The notes below the pieces were generated by a model. It saw only the letters and a program-made list of their open reading frames with translations, searched no databases and was not told the origin of the DNA. Source: Pleurostoma richardsiae (taxonomy: Eukaryota > Ascomycota > Sordariomycetes > Calosphaeriales > Pleurostomataceae). From it: DNA of 64,000 nt. Location: NCBI GenBank assembly GCA_030052745.1, contig JANBVO010000057.1:120355-184354 (forward strand). Reading direction: 5' to 3'. Of this stretch, positions 12,201-23,132 are shown in pieces; the stretch's first letter is position 1; each line of letters opens with the position of its first letter. The position numbers were made by a program, and so were the translations under genes.

Positions 12201-12707
12201 ACGTTCGCGGAGGAATCCAGTTCCGAAGAACCGGTCATTGGTTGGGTCCCTCGTGGGCCGGATGGATTGTGTAAATCACACGGGCCCTACCCCTCGACTG
12301 GTCTCCCCCCTCGCCAAGGTGACGCTACGACATAATCAGCAGCGCACTGCTATTAAAGCAGAAACCTGGTCCGAATGCTCCCTTACTCGTCAGCCACTCC
12401 CGGAGCCCAGCCGTTTACGTGGCACACACACCGAGGTGAGCGTTAATGGAGCTCAACCCGATCGATGGCTTCCTCCCAAGTGCCGTGGCGATCGCCACCA
12501 CACCCTCACATAGACAGTGGCAGCTCAGTACTTGTTTTGGCTCTTATCCAGAGGATCTGGCCAATAGGGACGTGAGGACCATCATCCGTTCCGCACTCCA
12601 ACTCAGATATTCCGATTCGAAGGTATCACCATAAGTATGATTCCCGTCCCCTACTAATCGGCCATTATGCTCCGTTACACCTAGAGTTGCGCCGTCCTTC
12701 TACAGCC
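9228..12707. other. gene-poor region with no complete gene
   Basis: Nothing beyond the coding remnant at 9666-10350 is supported. A 244-codon frame at 11779-12513 plus is rich in His, Arg and Pro without motifs and looks like chance. A tgcag-rich stretch near 12110-12130 is not a recognisable repeat. Confidence 0.4.
9666..10350 (-). CDS. uncharacterised coding region, gene ends unresolved
   Basis: A frame of 75 codons at 10350-10124 is fully open, starts after a strong acceptor (ccctctcag) and ends at a gtgagc donor. It encodes a protein-like stretch with VIIFFKYEKSQIFQLPRTT and LPGRHVCQSCFFPIFGC. After an intron of about 140 nt, 9977-9885 is again open and is followed by another gtgagt donor. 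Two frames of this second exon are open, and only one matches the donor phase. Codon use looks real, but I do not recognise the family. Upstream, an in-frame TAG precedes the acceptor and no start was found. It may be a degraded gene or an unusual intact one. Confidence 0.35.
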
Positions 12708-13328
12708 ATGGACCAGTTCGCACCTCGCCAGAAATCATCCTCCCGGTTGTCTGACGAAGACCTGTCAGCGGAGCTGGCTTGGGCGCAGAGTTACTGTCTG
12801 ACCTGCGATTGCCAGACTGACGGCGGGGCGTACTGCTCACAGGCCTGCCGGCTGAAGGATTTCGAGAAGGCCATATCAGCCAGCTCCAGTCTGGCATCTC
12901 GCACGCCACCGAACTCGCTGCCCACGATTCATCGGCTTGAGCGACGCCCATTCTACCTTCTACCGGCTTGGAAATTCGTCATATATATGGGACACAACAC
13001 ATCCCCCGGCTCATCAACGATGGAGAAGGATGTGAAGCTTCGTGACCGTCCTCCATCGCCACCGGGCACAACCGAACCGAGCATCGATGACTCAGAAGTA
13101 TCCTCCCCACAACGTTGTCTATACCGCTTGGAACTATCAGGGCCGAGAAGGGCACCATCACTTGACATGACCGACTCTGACATATCGGGTGTGGACCTCG
13201 ATGAGTTGAAGGAGTACTCATCGCTGTTCGGGGCACAGCAACGTCGGCAAGCCACTGTCTCCACGCTTCGCCCATCGATTTTCAGTTTCGACATAGGCTT
13301 GGACCGAGCAATGACAAGAGGCTACTGA
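12708..13328 (+). CDS. Ecl1-like zinc-finger protein (life-span regulatory factor family)
   Basis: A single-exon 206-residue frame starting at an ATG in good context (gccATGg). Residues 28-48 contain YCLTCDCQTDGGAYCSQAC followed by RLKDFEKA. This Cys-x2-Cys ... Cys-x3-Cys arrangement with DGG is the hallmark of the fungal Ecl1/2/3 family, whose yeast members extend chronological life span and respond to nutrient starvation. A second block, FYLLPAWKF, is the short hydrophobic element seen downstream in larger filamentous-fungal members. The rest is Ser/Pro-rich and probably disordered. The protein is likely a nuclear or cytosolic stress regulator; identification rests on the Cys motif only. 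Confidence 0.62.
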   Translation: MDQFAPRQKSSSRLSDEDLSAELAWAQSYCLTCDCQTDGGAYCSQACRLKDFEKAISASSSLASRTPPNSLPTIHRLERRPFYLLPAWKFVIYMGHNTSPGSSTMEKDVKLRDRPPSPPGTTEPSIDDSEVSSPQRCLYRLELSGPRRAPSLDMTDSDISGVDLDELKEYSSLFGAQQRRQATVSTLRPSIFSFDIGLDRAMTRGY

Positions 13329-16300
13329 TGCTGATGGCATGATATCGATACTCGACGGAATATCTCGGAGGTTAACGCAATAGGTTGACATCACTGTTAT
13401 CATGTGAAGACGGCACATATACGCGGCCGCTTACAGTTTCAATTCTCTGAGTTTCCGATGCACCCGCAACAGGATATATTGTTTAGCAGGGTGGATGGCG
13501 CACAAGCCCAACAGACTGGACTCGGTGGAAGGGAGACGTCGAAAGAAACTTGGAGTTCAGGTATACCCGGCATTTTGGCTAGACTACTGTCTCGTATGCA
13601 CGAGCGGACATTTGATACCCAGCATTTTGGCTTTAGAATGTATACCCTTTTGTGTCGGCGTCGTGACTGTATCGGTAGTACTCTAGTAATAAAGAGCACG
13701 TTCACCAAAAAGACTTCTGCCATCAGTTGCAATACGCCTTAAATGTAGCACAGGGCCTCGTGCGCAAACGTCATGTTGGTTATCAGGGAAGCTATCGAAA
13801 CTGCAAAGTCCCCACAAGCTTGCGACGATCATATTAATAAGATGTTGCTCGTACATAAGCTAGACGTGAATCAATGCCCGGAACGGGTCTGATCGGTCCA
13901 GACATGCCCAACACGAACGCCAGCAACTATAGAGGGATCGATCTCCCACAATCTATCTGACGTCTTAAGCATTCTGAGGGTTACTTTTTCTGCAGTAGGT
14001 GCGTTATCCTGGTGTCTCCCCGCTGCAAATTGAGCCCTTACTTGATGACTGGTGGCAGATGACTACCCATCAGCCGGTCGTAGGCGATGAAGGTACCTAG
14101 TACGGGCGCTCGCCTCCCAACTCCACCTAATGAAACAATCACAGGATTCAGTAGCACCAACCTTTATACTATGCTCAAGTTGCTTAGGCTTTCTATGAGC
14201 GTCATTTTCCTTCATCGGACGGTTCGAAATCTTTGGAAACTCGTGGTATGGCCCAGTTTCCTACTCCGTAGAGAACCCGCGATTTGCGGCCTACTTTCTA
14301 TCCCCAAATCATATGTTATGTAGCTGAAGTCCACGTCATTCAAGAGAGCTTTATGGTTGTTAAGACTTTTCCTGGTAAGAATACTGGACTACTTATTACG
14401 TTGCTAGAGCCTGGAAGACACTTCAAGCTCCGTGACTGAAGTGGCGGAAGGAAGTCTGGATTGGGTGACCGAGTTACTCGGGGAACTAGAAGGCTCAATG
14501 GAAATGGTCGAGGTGTCCCGGACCGACCTTTTCAGCATCAAAATGCACTCTAAGGAAGGTTTTTCGCTCAGAAGAACGTATATGAGAGCTGAGACAAGGA
14601 GTGCGTGGGCCCAGTAGTCGGCAGAAGGCCGAGCCGGATGTCCGGCGTTGTTGGAAGGTGCGGCAGGAGTCGGAGCTGCGAGGTCGGAGGTATTGTCCCA
14701 ATGTGTGACAACGACATGAATTACGTCTGGAAAATTTGATTACGCGTGAAACTGACTGATCATTGTCAAGCAGGTCTACGACCAAAAAGCGCAAGCGACG
14801 ACACTGCAGACCACGAGCCAGTAATGGCACCAGAACGAGGCAAGTTTACGGCCGACTCAAGATGGGGAAACCGTTGGGCAAGGTCAAGGCAAGCCTTACG
14901 ACTTGACAAATATGACGAAGAGAGCACGGGAAAGACAGGCTGGCCAGCAATGATTATCAACTCGTGCCGGTATCTAACATTTTGTTATTGCCGAACTCCT
15001 CTTTTAACCGTCTACCGAAGGGAACAAGGATTTAAGAATCAATAGAGCTGTAGCCACTTGTCAACTGCCGCCGCCTAGCGAGGCACAGTGGTTGGGAGCT
15101 TCGCCAAGCTGGTTAGGTGATACATACGGCCACGTAGACGGTTTCTGACAAAGAGTATCTGCTGCAGTGTCAAAAGAGTCTTGGTTCTACCCACCGAACG
15201 CAGAGAGATTTCAACAAGGCAATCCCGGCCCTGTTATTTCCGCCATCGGAGGGGTGTCAATCTGAAAAGATATGAGGAGTTGCTTGGAGAGAACCCATCG
15301 ACTGGTGACCACGCCGCTATCTAGGAAAGAGTCGACACCAGGACGAAGTATCCATACTCACACCAGAAACTCCGAAACCTTTGCAGATCTTCAGAGGCTG
15401 CCTTGCCAGCGCCTTGAGTGTTAGCTCATCAGCTGTGTCCTGAGGGATAGCAAGTTACCCAATCTTTCTGCGTCTTGTATGACAGTAAGCTATATGCCAC
15501 GATCAAGTGGCGAAGAACAGAATGGGAGGGATCCAATATGGCTTGTACCTATCATAGGCTTGGTAGTTTCCTCGGACCGCAGATCCTGTCTAGCTACGTT
15601 TAGCACCTTGCCGTGCCGACCCTATACCCCAAGACCCTGGATTCTATACGTAGGAGACCCGACATTGCTTCCCGGGCATATGAGGATCCTGCAGAACACC
15701 TGAGCATCGGGCATCATTTTGATGAGTATTATCGGAGCATCGCAGATAAAATGCATGATCCTAAATATTAATACTGTATGAGTGATGGGTGCGACTGGCT
15801 GTCAAGAGACGAGCACAGGCGATGGCTGTGAATCTCGAGAGCGCCGGAAATACCTCGACCCCGGTGATACGGAAACCGGTCTTAGCGGTCGCATTTTCTC
15901 TGCCGAGACGCGCCTACCACCAACGGAGCGATCCTCGTCACATCATGCGACGTGGACACAGAGCACGGCTTACGTGTAATGTGAACGATATCTGCGATGA
16001 AGGAATTGAGCGCCGCTCTCCCCAGCAAGTATAGTGAGCATAGAAGAGAAGCAGCTGGGGGTGAAAGTCCTGATATCCGGGGTTGTGGGTAGAGTCGGAT
16101 GACGGCGGGGATCCTCCAGAGATCTGGGAGAGTGGCGGCAGTTGGGGCCGGCTCAGCACGGGGGTGAAACTAGAGCCCAGTAACCTCCCGGAGAATAGCA
16201 AAGCCGGCCGTTTGATTGGCTGCGTCTCCTCACCACGCTTGTGTCTTTGCTGGATAGCTTCGGTCGCGTCGGGATGGATCCGACCATCGCTCGTAGGACC

Positions 16301-16708
16301 ACAACTAGCCTGTTATGGGCCATCTCCCCGCATCCAAAATGCCATCCTGGGGAAATACCCTTACCCGTAGCACGCAGCGTGGCTCTATGTTTCTCCAATA
16401 GCTCCAGATGACAGGCGCAAAGTTCACCCCGCCCCGCCACTGGTTGCCGAACGCACTCTCAACGCGGTATGATTCGTGCCCACACGCGAAGCAAGTTTTC
16501 CCCAGTCCCGGTGCCTACATTTATATTTAGCCTCATCTTCCTGCTCTGCTCCGGACATGCTTTGAACTGAACATCATCACGCCAAGAACTCCCTTCTTCT
16601 TCTCCTCCCTCTCCTTCAGACCTGAAACTCATTTGTGACTGTGAAACGAGATACCCCAAACTAAGTGTCCCTGTTATACTTCGGCTTGTGACGAGCAGCA
16701 TCATCATC
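13329..16708. other. gene-poor region upstream of the dioxygenase gene
   Basis: About 3.4 kb with only short frames lacking motifs on both strands. The last few hundred bases before 16709 (pyrimidine-rich, ctcttcc repeats near 16590-16620) fit a core promoter and 5' leader for the dioxygenase gene. Confidence 0.4.
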
Positions 16709-17788
16709 ATGGCTACGAACGGCACCAACGGCACCAACGGCACCAAAACTGTCCCCGAGACCAGCAGCAAATTCGACCCCAACTTCACACAGCATGTCAT
16801 TGATCTCATGAGCCCCGAGACACTGCCCAGGCACAGAGAGATCCTCACTTCCCTGATCAGGCATATACACGACTTCTGCCGAGAGGTTGAGCTCAAGCAA
16901 GACGAATGGGTTTTCGGTGTTAACTACATCAACTCTCTCGGCCAAGCTTACAAGAAGAACCGAAACGAAACGTGGAGGGTCTGCGATATCCTTGGTATTG
17001 AATCGTGAGTACCCCTCGTTCGTCCAGCCATTTGCCCGGTGGTCATCATCACTGGCTTCGACGGCAGCATTATCATTTTCATCGGGGTGCAGACTCGGCG
17101 GCTAATAATTTCCAGTCTCGTCGACGAGATCAATCACCATGTCGTTACCCCTGACGGCCGCGCCCCCACATCTTCCACCATTCTCGGACCCTTCTGGTCC
17201 CCGGAGACACCATTCCGGGACCTTGGTGCCAGTGTAGTCCAGAACATGCCGAAGGACGGGCAACTTACCTTCTTCCATGGTGTCATCAAGGATATCGACA
17301 CCGGCAAGGGCATCCCGAACGCAGTCTTCGACATGTGGCAGGCTAGCACCAATGGCAAGTACGACGTCTTCGACCCCGAGAACCAGACGCGCCACAACCT
17401 CCGAGGCAAGTTCCGCACCGATGAGAATGGCAAGTTCTGGTTCTACTGCCTCAAGCCGACAGAGTATGCTATCGACACCTCCGGCCCCTCAGCTGAGCTG
17501 CTCAAAGTCATGGGTCGCCACCCCTTCCGGCCCGCCCACATCCACATGATGGTCACCCATCCCGACTACATCGGCGTGACGGCTCAGCTGTACCCGCGGG
17601 ATGATCCTTACCTTCCCACCGACACTGCGTGTGCGGTAAAGGACGACCTGCTCCTGGACTTCAAGCCCGTTGAGAACGAACCCAACGGCGCTGTCCTCGA
17701 CGTGGAGTACGACGTTCGTTTGGCGTCGAAGAAGTACAAGCCAGACTCTACTATGTTGATGGAGAATGCAAACCAGAACAAGTTCTAA
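16709..17788 (+). CDS. intradiol ring-cleavage dioxygenase (catechol/hydroxyquinol 1,2-dioxygenase)
   Basis: Exons 16709-17004 and 17116-17788 join in phase (111-nt intron) to give 322 residues. The N-terminal half is the helical dimerisation domain (EILTSLIRHIHDFCREVEL), followed by the beta-sandwich catalytic domain with ILGPFW. The non-haem iron ligands are visible: Tyr181 in NGKYDVF, Tyr216 in KPTEYAI, His240 and His242 in RPAHIHMMV. The enzyme opens catechol-type rings between the two hydroxyls to muconates, feeding the 3-oxoadipate pathway. It cannot be decided whether catechol or hydroxyquinol is preferred. The start has a threefold NGT repeat coded by tandem ggcaccaac units. Cytosolic. 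Confidence 0.94.
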
Positions 17789-18656
17789 TCCAAGGCAATT
17801 GGTTGGCAAAACCTGTCGTTGAGGAATCGTTCGAAGCGGCGGACTCCAGGAGAGATGCTAGTCAGGCGGAGTGAGCAAGTGGGAAACTGGCTAACCATAT
17901 CACCTCGCTCATGCGGCGGCTAGTAGAAAGACTCTGCAGCCGTTACAAGCCCAGTAAGGTGGAAGTCGAAAATAGCGAATGCCATCGAGGAAGATGGCTT
18001 TATTTATGAAGCATGGATCTCTGTATCAATTTACAAGTATTGACATTATTTCTGCGTCACGCCGTGTGCCTCAGCCCGTGAAGTCTCAGGCAGATCAGCC
18101 TGGCTATAGAGATAGTTTAGCGAGCCCGAATGTCATGGATAGTTGCTGCTCTGTTGTCAGTCGCTTGCATTTTTCTTTCTTTCTGCCTCCTGCGCTTGAC
18201 GATGTTGCTTCCCACATTTATGGACATACTACAGGAGTATACAGCTATTCTTCCGATAGCTTGTCATTCATTGACCCATAATAATTAGGAGACATCGGTG
18301 GTGGTAATGGAAGATCGACGTGTCTGTAGAATTTCGAGCCGGCGGCGAATGTGTCTCTTTGAACAATGAACGGTGGAGATATACTGTTAAGCCCTCGCCA
18401 TCCCCCGATAACTATATTAAACAGTAACACTATTTTTGCTTTCATCAGGCCAACTGATAACTAGCCTTCATAATCGATCAGACTGAGATTAGCACCGCAA
18501 AGACAAAAGTGACGATTTGCCTATATTAATGCTTCAGCTGTTATTCTGGGAGCTCTGCGTCGTTTGGCTCAAGCTCAGGTCTCAGGTCCTTGTCCTACAT
18601 TAGGTAGATTAAATTGCTATCGAGTACTTCTGCCTTGTAGGTAGCTGAGTTTATAG
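17789..18656. other. intergenic region between convergent genes
   Basis: It holds the 3' ends of the dioxygenase and the gasdermin-like gene. AT content rises after 18000 and no gene was seen. Confidence 0.5.
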
Positions 18657-19505
18657 CTAATCCACAAACATAGGGTTGTTCTTATCGCCATCTCCATAGT
18701 AGGGTTCGTCTTCAACACTGAGCACTTCGTACCCGACTACCTCAGGTTCGTTGTCGGCTCCCTCATCGCCGTCATCGCTATCATCTCCGCCAATATCGTA
18801 AATCTGCCCACCGGTGAAAGCCTGACACTCAGTGTCGTCGAGCTTTCGCCTGACGATGATTTCATGGAGCCGGTAGGCGTACACAAACGCATCGGTGTCA
18901 TCGATGGAGTGAGTATTCGCCTGCCCACTGGAAACGCCGCCGTGGACGCCTCCTTGAACTGTTAAGTTTGCCACAGTTACATCAGCTTCAATGTCGATTG
19001 ACCTACTCGAGTTCTTGATGAAACCATGGGTCACCTTTGCCCCCTTGCCCAAGATACGCAGCCCTGTCACCAGCCAGACACGTCTATGGGTCTTGTACCA
19101 CGGAGGCGCCGTCTTCAGCGGTGCGTCTCCGAGCGCTAGCGACTCCTTGCAATATTGCGTCGACGGCTGAAAGATGAACACACTGATGGTGTGGCTAATG
19201 TATTTCTCCCAGTGCAGCCTCTCGGACTGCACATTTACATTTCCTCCAACGGCCTTTACTAAACTTTCTTTGACCCAGGCGCGAAACGCAACCTGGTGCG
19301 TCTCCATAGAGCCGCCATCAACTCCCCGATGCGTCGACTGGTCTAATAATGTCTCCTCTGGAATTGTGTATGTCCCGCTATGCAGCACGGCGCTGTTGGG
19401 GTCCATGTAGTCGGTCAGGACCTGCCCGATCTGGAGAACGCCCGTGGCCGTGTAGTCTTGGTTAGGGGTAAGCACCCAGGCTTTCTTGTGTTTGAGGGAA
19501 GGCAT
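18657..19505 (-). CDS. fungal gasdermin-like protein (RCD-1/HET-Q1 type), putative pore-forming cell-death effector
   Basis: A single-exon 282-residue frame from the ATG at 19505 (MPSLKHKKAW). The body (residues 1 to about 220) has alternating amphipathic strands, no signal peptide and no fixed transmembrane helix, as expected for a soluble pore-former precursor. After residue 220 the chain becomes strongly acidic (GGDDSDDGDEGADNEPE) for about 50 residues. Fungal gasdermin-like proteins such as Podospora HET-Q1 and Neurospora RCD-1 have this size. HET-Q1 is activated when a subtilisin-like partner removes a short C-terminal piece at a Phe. Here Phe230 lies just before the acidic tail. The divergent neighbour encodes a subtilase whose N-terminus resembles this protein, which strongly supports the call. 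The acidic tail is inferred to be inhibitory. Confidence 0.78.
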   Translation of the reverse strand: MPSLKHKKAWVLTPNQDYTATGVLQIGQVLTDYMDPNSAVLHSGTYTIPEETLLDQSTHRGVDGGSMETHQVAFRAWVKESLVKAVGGNVNVQSERLHWEKYISHTISVFIFQPSTQYCKESLALGDAPLKTAPPWYKTHRRVWLVTGLRILGKGAKVTHGFIKNSSRSIDIEADVTVANLTVQGGVHGGVSSGQANTHSIDDTDAFVYAYRLHEIIVRRKLDDTECQAFTGGQIYDIGGDDSDDGDEGADNEPEVVGYEVLSVEDEPYYGDGDKNNPMFVD

Positions 19506-20265
19506 GGTGAGTGGTTTGGTGAGATAATCTTCTCGTTGTGCTGGCAAATAATGCCTGATGTCCGCTGGAAAGCGGTTTCTGGTCTGGTGAGAGTGTTTCT
19601 TGGGCCTCGAGATATAGGAATTCCTAGTGGCTAGCTTTGGTAGCAAGTCAGGAGAGCGTTAGTAGAAAAGCATTGCTCGAGGACATGTGCTCTTTTATAT
19701 AGGTTTGGGTGGCTGGGGTTATTTGGCGTATATGTAGCTCATAACCCCCAATCAAGACCTGCATTTTCATATGCGCCAGCACTAGGGGACTACTCGTGTT
19801 ATCACGCACCCTATCTTTCATTTAAGGATTTGCCATGCCATCTCTTAGCTATGCTGAGAGCTAGTTCTCTTGATGCATCATTATCATTAGCGGGTTTGTG
19901 GTTGCATGTGGCTGTACATCCTGCCAATCGAATAATGGTGCAGGCCTCCTTTCCGGTCCTGACAGCTCCCCAACTGATGCGTTGGCCTTATCAATTTTCT
20001 GCACTTTGCGGCAGGCTGAAGGCAAACCCTCATCGAGCTTCCTGCTTGGTGGGAAGTTTCAGCAAGAAGAGCATATGACGCTTGGTGATTCGAGTCTTTC
20101 CGTCTCCGAGCTGCAGGCTACCACATCCATGTGTATATATAGAGATATATATCCCTCTTAGGGATACCCTTATATGACTAGCTTCAGGTCGTCCCCATTT
20201 TCAAGAAATGGCATCCGTAAATCTTGCATCTCGTGCAACATCCCCCGCTGCTATCAGCCTACGCC
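19506..20265. promoter_or_regulatory. shared divergent promoter of the gasdermin-like and protease genes
   Basis: This 760-bp gap is the only upstream DNA for both genes, so co-regulation is plausible. Close to the protease start is the near-palindromic AT block gtatatatagagatatatat at 20132-20151, a candidate TATA region. No other element was recognised. Confidence 0.5.
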
Positions 20266-23132
20266 ATGCACAAGTCAGAAGAATGGTTCGAGATCCCCCA
20301 CAGGCACTACGGTGCGACAACAGCTATATATCAGATTGGGCAAGTCATCACCGATCCTTTGGACCTCAATAGCGCCCTTTTTCGGAGCGGTTCTTTCAAT
20401 GGAAAGTCTAGCCATGAGCTCTCTCAGACAATCCGACAAGGAAAACCACTCACAGTGGCATATTCGAACACCGAATCATTTGAGATCACTACAGGTCATG
20501 CTACCATGATTGAAGGGGCCCGTATTGATGGGAAAAGGGTCTCAGTACTGTGGCAAGTGTTAGAAGAAGAGCGAATTTACCGCAACGACATGTTTCTCAA
20601 AGCTGTGATCCAAGAAGAAGAAATAACCAGGCATCTAGCAAGGCCTGACGCCTGCAAGCGACTATACCTTGTTACGGATGTCATTAAAGTCCAGGAGATC
20701 ATTCCCCAAAGCTATGATCCCAGCATGCTCCCAACGCCCCCGACCTCATACATGTCCGAATACGAGGCTTCAGATGGAACTCTGGACCAGCCAGAGAGCC
20801 CTCGTTTGGCATCATGTGCTCGCTTTTCTACGGCCTCTGTCAGTGAGGATCTCCATCTACCCGTCGGCTTTGACGGCCGTAAGAACGGAAAGCCATTCGT
20901 CTGGAAATACAAGCTCGAGCGCATCAACAACCCAGAAGACGTTGAATCTGTCTTTGCCGCGCGATATCTCCCAAATCAAGCTATATCTGACAGGGATCAG
21001 ACTACCTGGATAGCTCTGATAATATCCTTTCTTTTCGGGTGGATATCTCTCCCCTCGCGACAGGAGATAATGCCCAACGGAGGAACTGGGGCTTCTAGCG
21101 CTTTGCCCGCACGTCCCACAGCTCTTGAATGGAGGGTCGAGCATGAGAATTTGATTCCCAGCCCCGTTAGAGAGCCAAATGACACGTCTCCCCAGAGGGA
21201 CCCGTACGGCGTAGCACCATGCTCTCGACGACGCGACTTCCAGTTGCTTAGGCCCTCAAGAGCTAGAACGTTCGATGGGATATCTCATTTCTCCGAGCAA
21301 AGTGAGGATGACTACAGGGGATTTTCAGCCAGGTGGAGAAGGGCTCGCAGCACATCAAGAGCCTCTAGTTGGCAACGCACTCGCAAAGGCCATGGAACTA
21401 GTGAGGAAGGAGAGTCCGTGGATTCGTACGACTGGGAGTCCAGGGACATATCGGCACTGCATTCATTGAAGGCGAACTGGAGAGCCGGGGCCAAATCCAA
21501 AGAAGCTACCGCGCTCGTGCCATTAAAGTCGATTCAGTCTAACCCGGATACCATCGAGACTACCGCGGGTCTGGGGTCTGCCGAGACCGCTTTCATTGCC
21601 GGTGGATTGCATAATGGCAAGGCGGCTGATGAAGACGGCAAAAAAATGGGAATACGAGAAAGCCTTAGCGAGGCTCAGGCGATCGTGGATGGTGCTGGCG
21701 ATAACAAGGTTGCGATCGATTCGAAGGACGAGAGCTTCATGAAGCGTAGCTCCGCTCTGCTGTCTGCCCTGCCAGCCATATTACCTGTGCCAGCAGGTAA
21801 CCCAAATGTGGGGGAAGATGCGTTCGATTCTGAAGCACCAGATTTGGCCAAATTTTTGAGTCAGGGTGACGATGCGTGAGTGTTGGCTGCGTTTGAAACA
21901 CAGTTGAGGGATCGTCTAACACCAAGAAACAGCATCAAAGAGGGAAAGAAGTGGTTCAATGACGCGGAGTACATGAAGAAGGCTAATAAGTTCATCGAGA
22001 CGTCAAGGAACGGTAGAGGACATGAGCGGGCCAAAATCGCTGTACTTGACACTGGACTGGACTTCGATCATCTCTTGATGCGACCGTTTCTAGAAAGCAA
22101 AAGACTATGCCAGAAAAACAGCCTCGACTTCACAGTAGAGCCTGCCATGCCCGTTAAAGATGATAATGTTGGGCATGGGACTCACTGTACGCACCTCATT
22201 CTGAAAACTTGCGAAACGGCCGAGATCTACGTTGCCAAGGTGTTCAAGAAGAAGAAGGCCGATCAATACACGGCGATGTGCGTTGCCAAGGTTCGTTGCA
22301 GATCAATGTTATCATTTGATGGTTGTGTGCCGCTGACAGAGCGGCTATATAGGCCATCGACCATGCCGTCAACACCTGGAAGGTTGATATTATATCGATG
22401 TCGTTTGCCTTTACCGCAAACCAGGGGCCCATTCAAGCAGCAATTGAGAGAGCTCAGATGTCCGACAAGAAAGTGCTACTACTAGCAGCTGCTTCTAACT
22501 CGCGACTTCTCGCGCACCATCCCGTCGGCTTCCCAGCCAACCACACCAATGTCATTTCCGTTTTCTCTCACACGCTGAACCGTGAAAGATCAAAGTTTAG
22601 CCCGAAGCGACCCGGGGCGAAAAACTTCAGCGTCCTCGGGGAGCATCTCAACGCCGCTTTCCCGAAGGCTCTCAATGACGGCGATTACGAGAGGAGACAG
22701 AGTGTAAGCCAATCCAAGAGTTTTTTTCTGCCTTTTTCACAAGATGGAAGCCTACGTGCCGCGGCATTTTCTAGAGTTTTCCCCACATGCGTTCCTGTCG
22801 TAATATAAATTCAAATTGGTGACACAATCACGTCGTAGGGAACATCCATGGCAACGGCTCTCATGGCCGGAATTGCGGGTCTCGTCGTTGAGTTCTCAAG
22901 GCCGAGTACCATCGACAAATATGTGACTGACCCAGATCGCCTGCTAACACGTGCCGGTATGGAAGCGGTATTCCAGCTTATGATGCCGCAGTCAGAAGTG
23001 TTCAGCTCCGACGTTGACGGGTATCTGTTCCTCAGGCCGTGGATACTCTTTCGTCCTCCCAGGCCAGAGGACCCGTGGGATGCCGTCTACGAGATCAATA
23101 AAGCCCTTGGGTCATCCACTCGGTCAGGATAG
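20266..23132 (+). CDS. HET-Q2-like subtilisin (S8) protease with N-terminal gasdermin-like domain
   Basis: Four exons (20266-21875, 21933-22290, 22353-22703, 22839-23132) join in phase into 870 residues. Residues 1-235 resemble the neighbouring gasdermin-like protein: QIGQVITDPLDLNSALFRSG, then KRLYLVTDVI and FVWKYKLERI, each with a counterpart there. Residues 246-262 are very hydrophobic (WIALIISFLFGWISL). Then comes a Ser/Arg- and Glu-rich linker to about 540. The S8 domain follows with Asp576 (AVLDTGLD), His618 (GHGTH), oxyanion Asn705 (LLAAASNS) and Ser776 (GTSMATAL), so the catalytic set is intact. There is no signal peptide, so it acts inside the cell. In Podospora a subtilase of this type cleaves its gasdermin partner to trigger incompatibility death; the same job is inferred here. 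Confidence 0.85.

Noticed and set aside
11779-12513. 244-codon plus-strand frame
   Set aside because: Rich in His, Arg, Pro and Ser throughout, with no secondary-structure pattern, motif or splice partner; likely chance.
16459-16896. 145-codon minus-strand frame over the dioxygenase start
   Set aside because: Lies antisense to the verified first exon of the dioxygenase.
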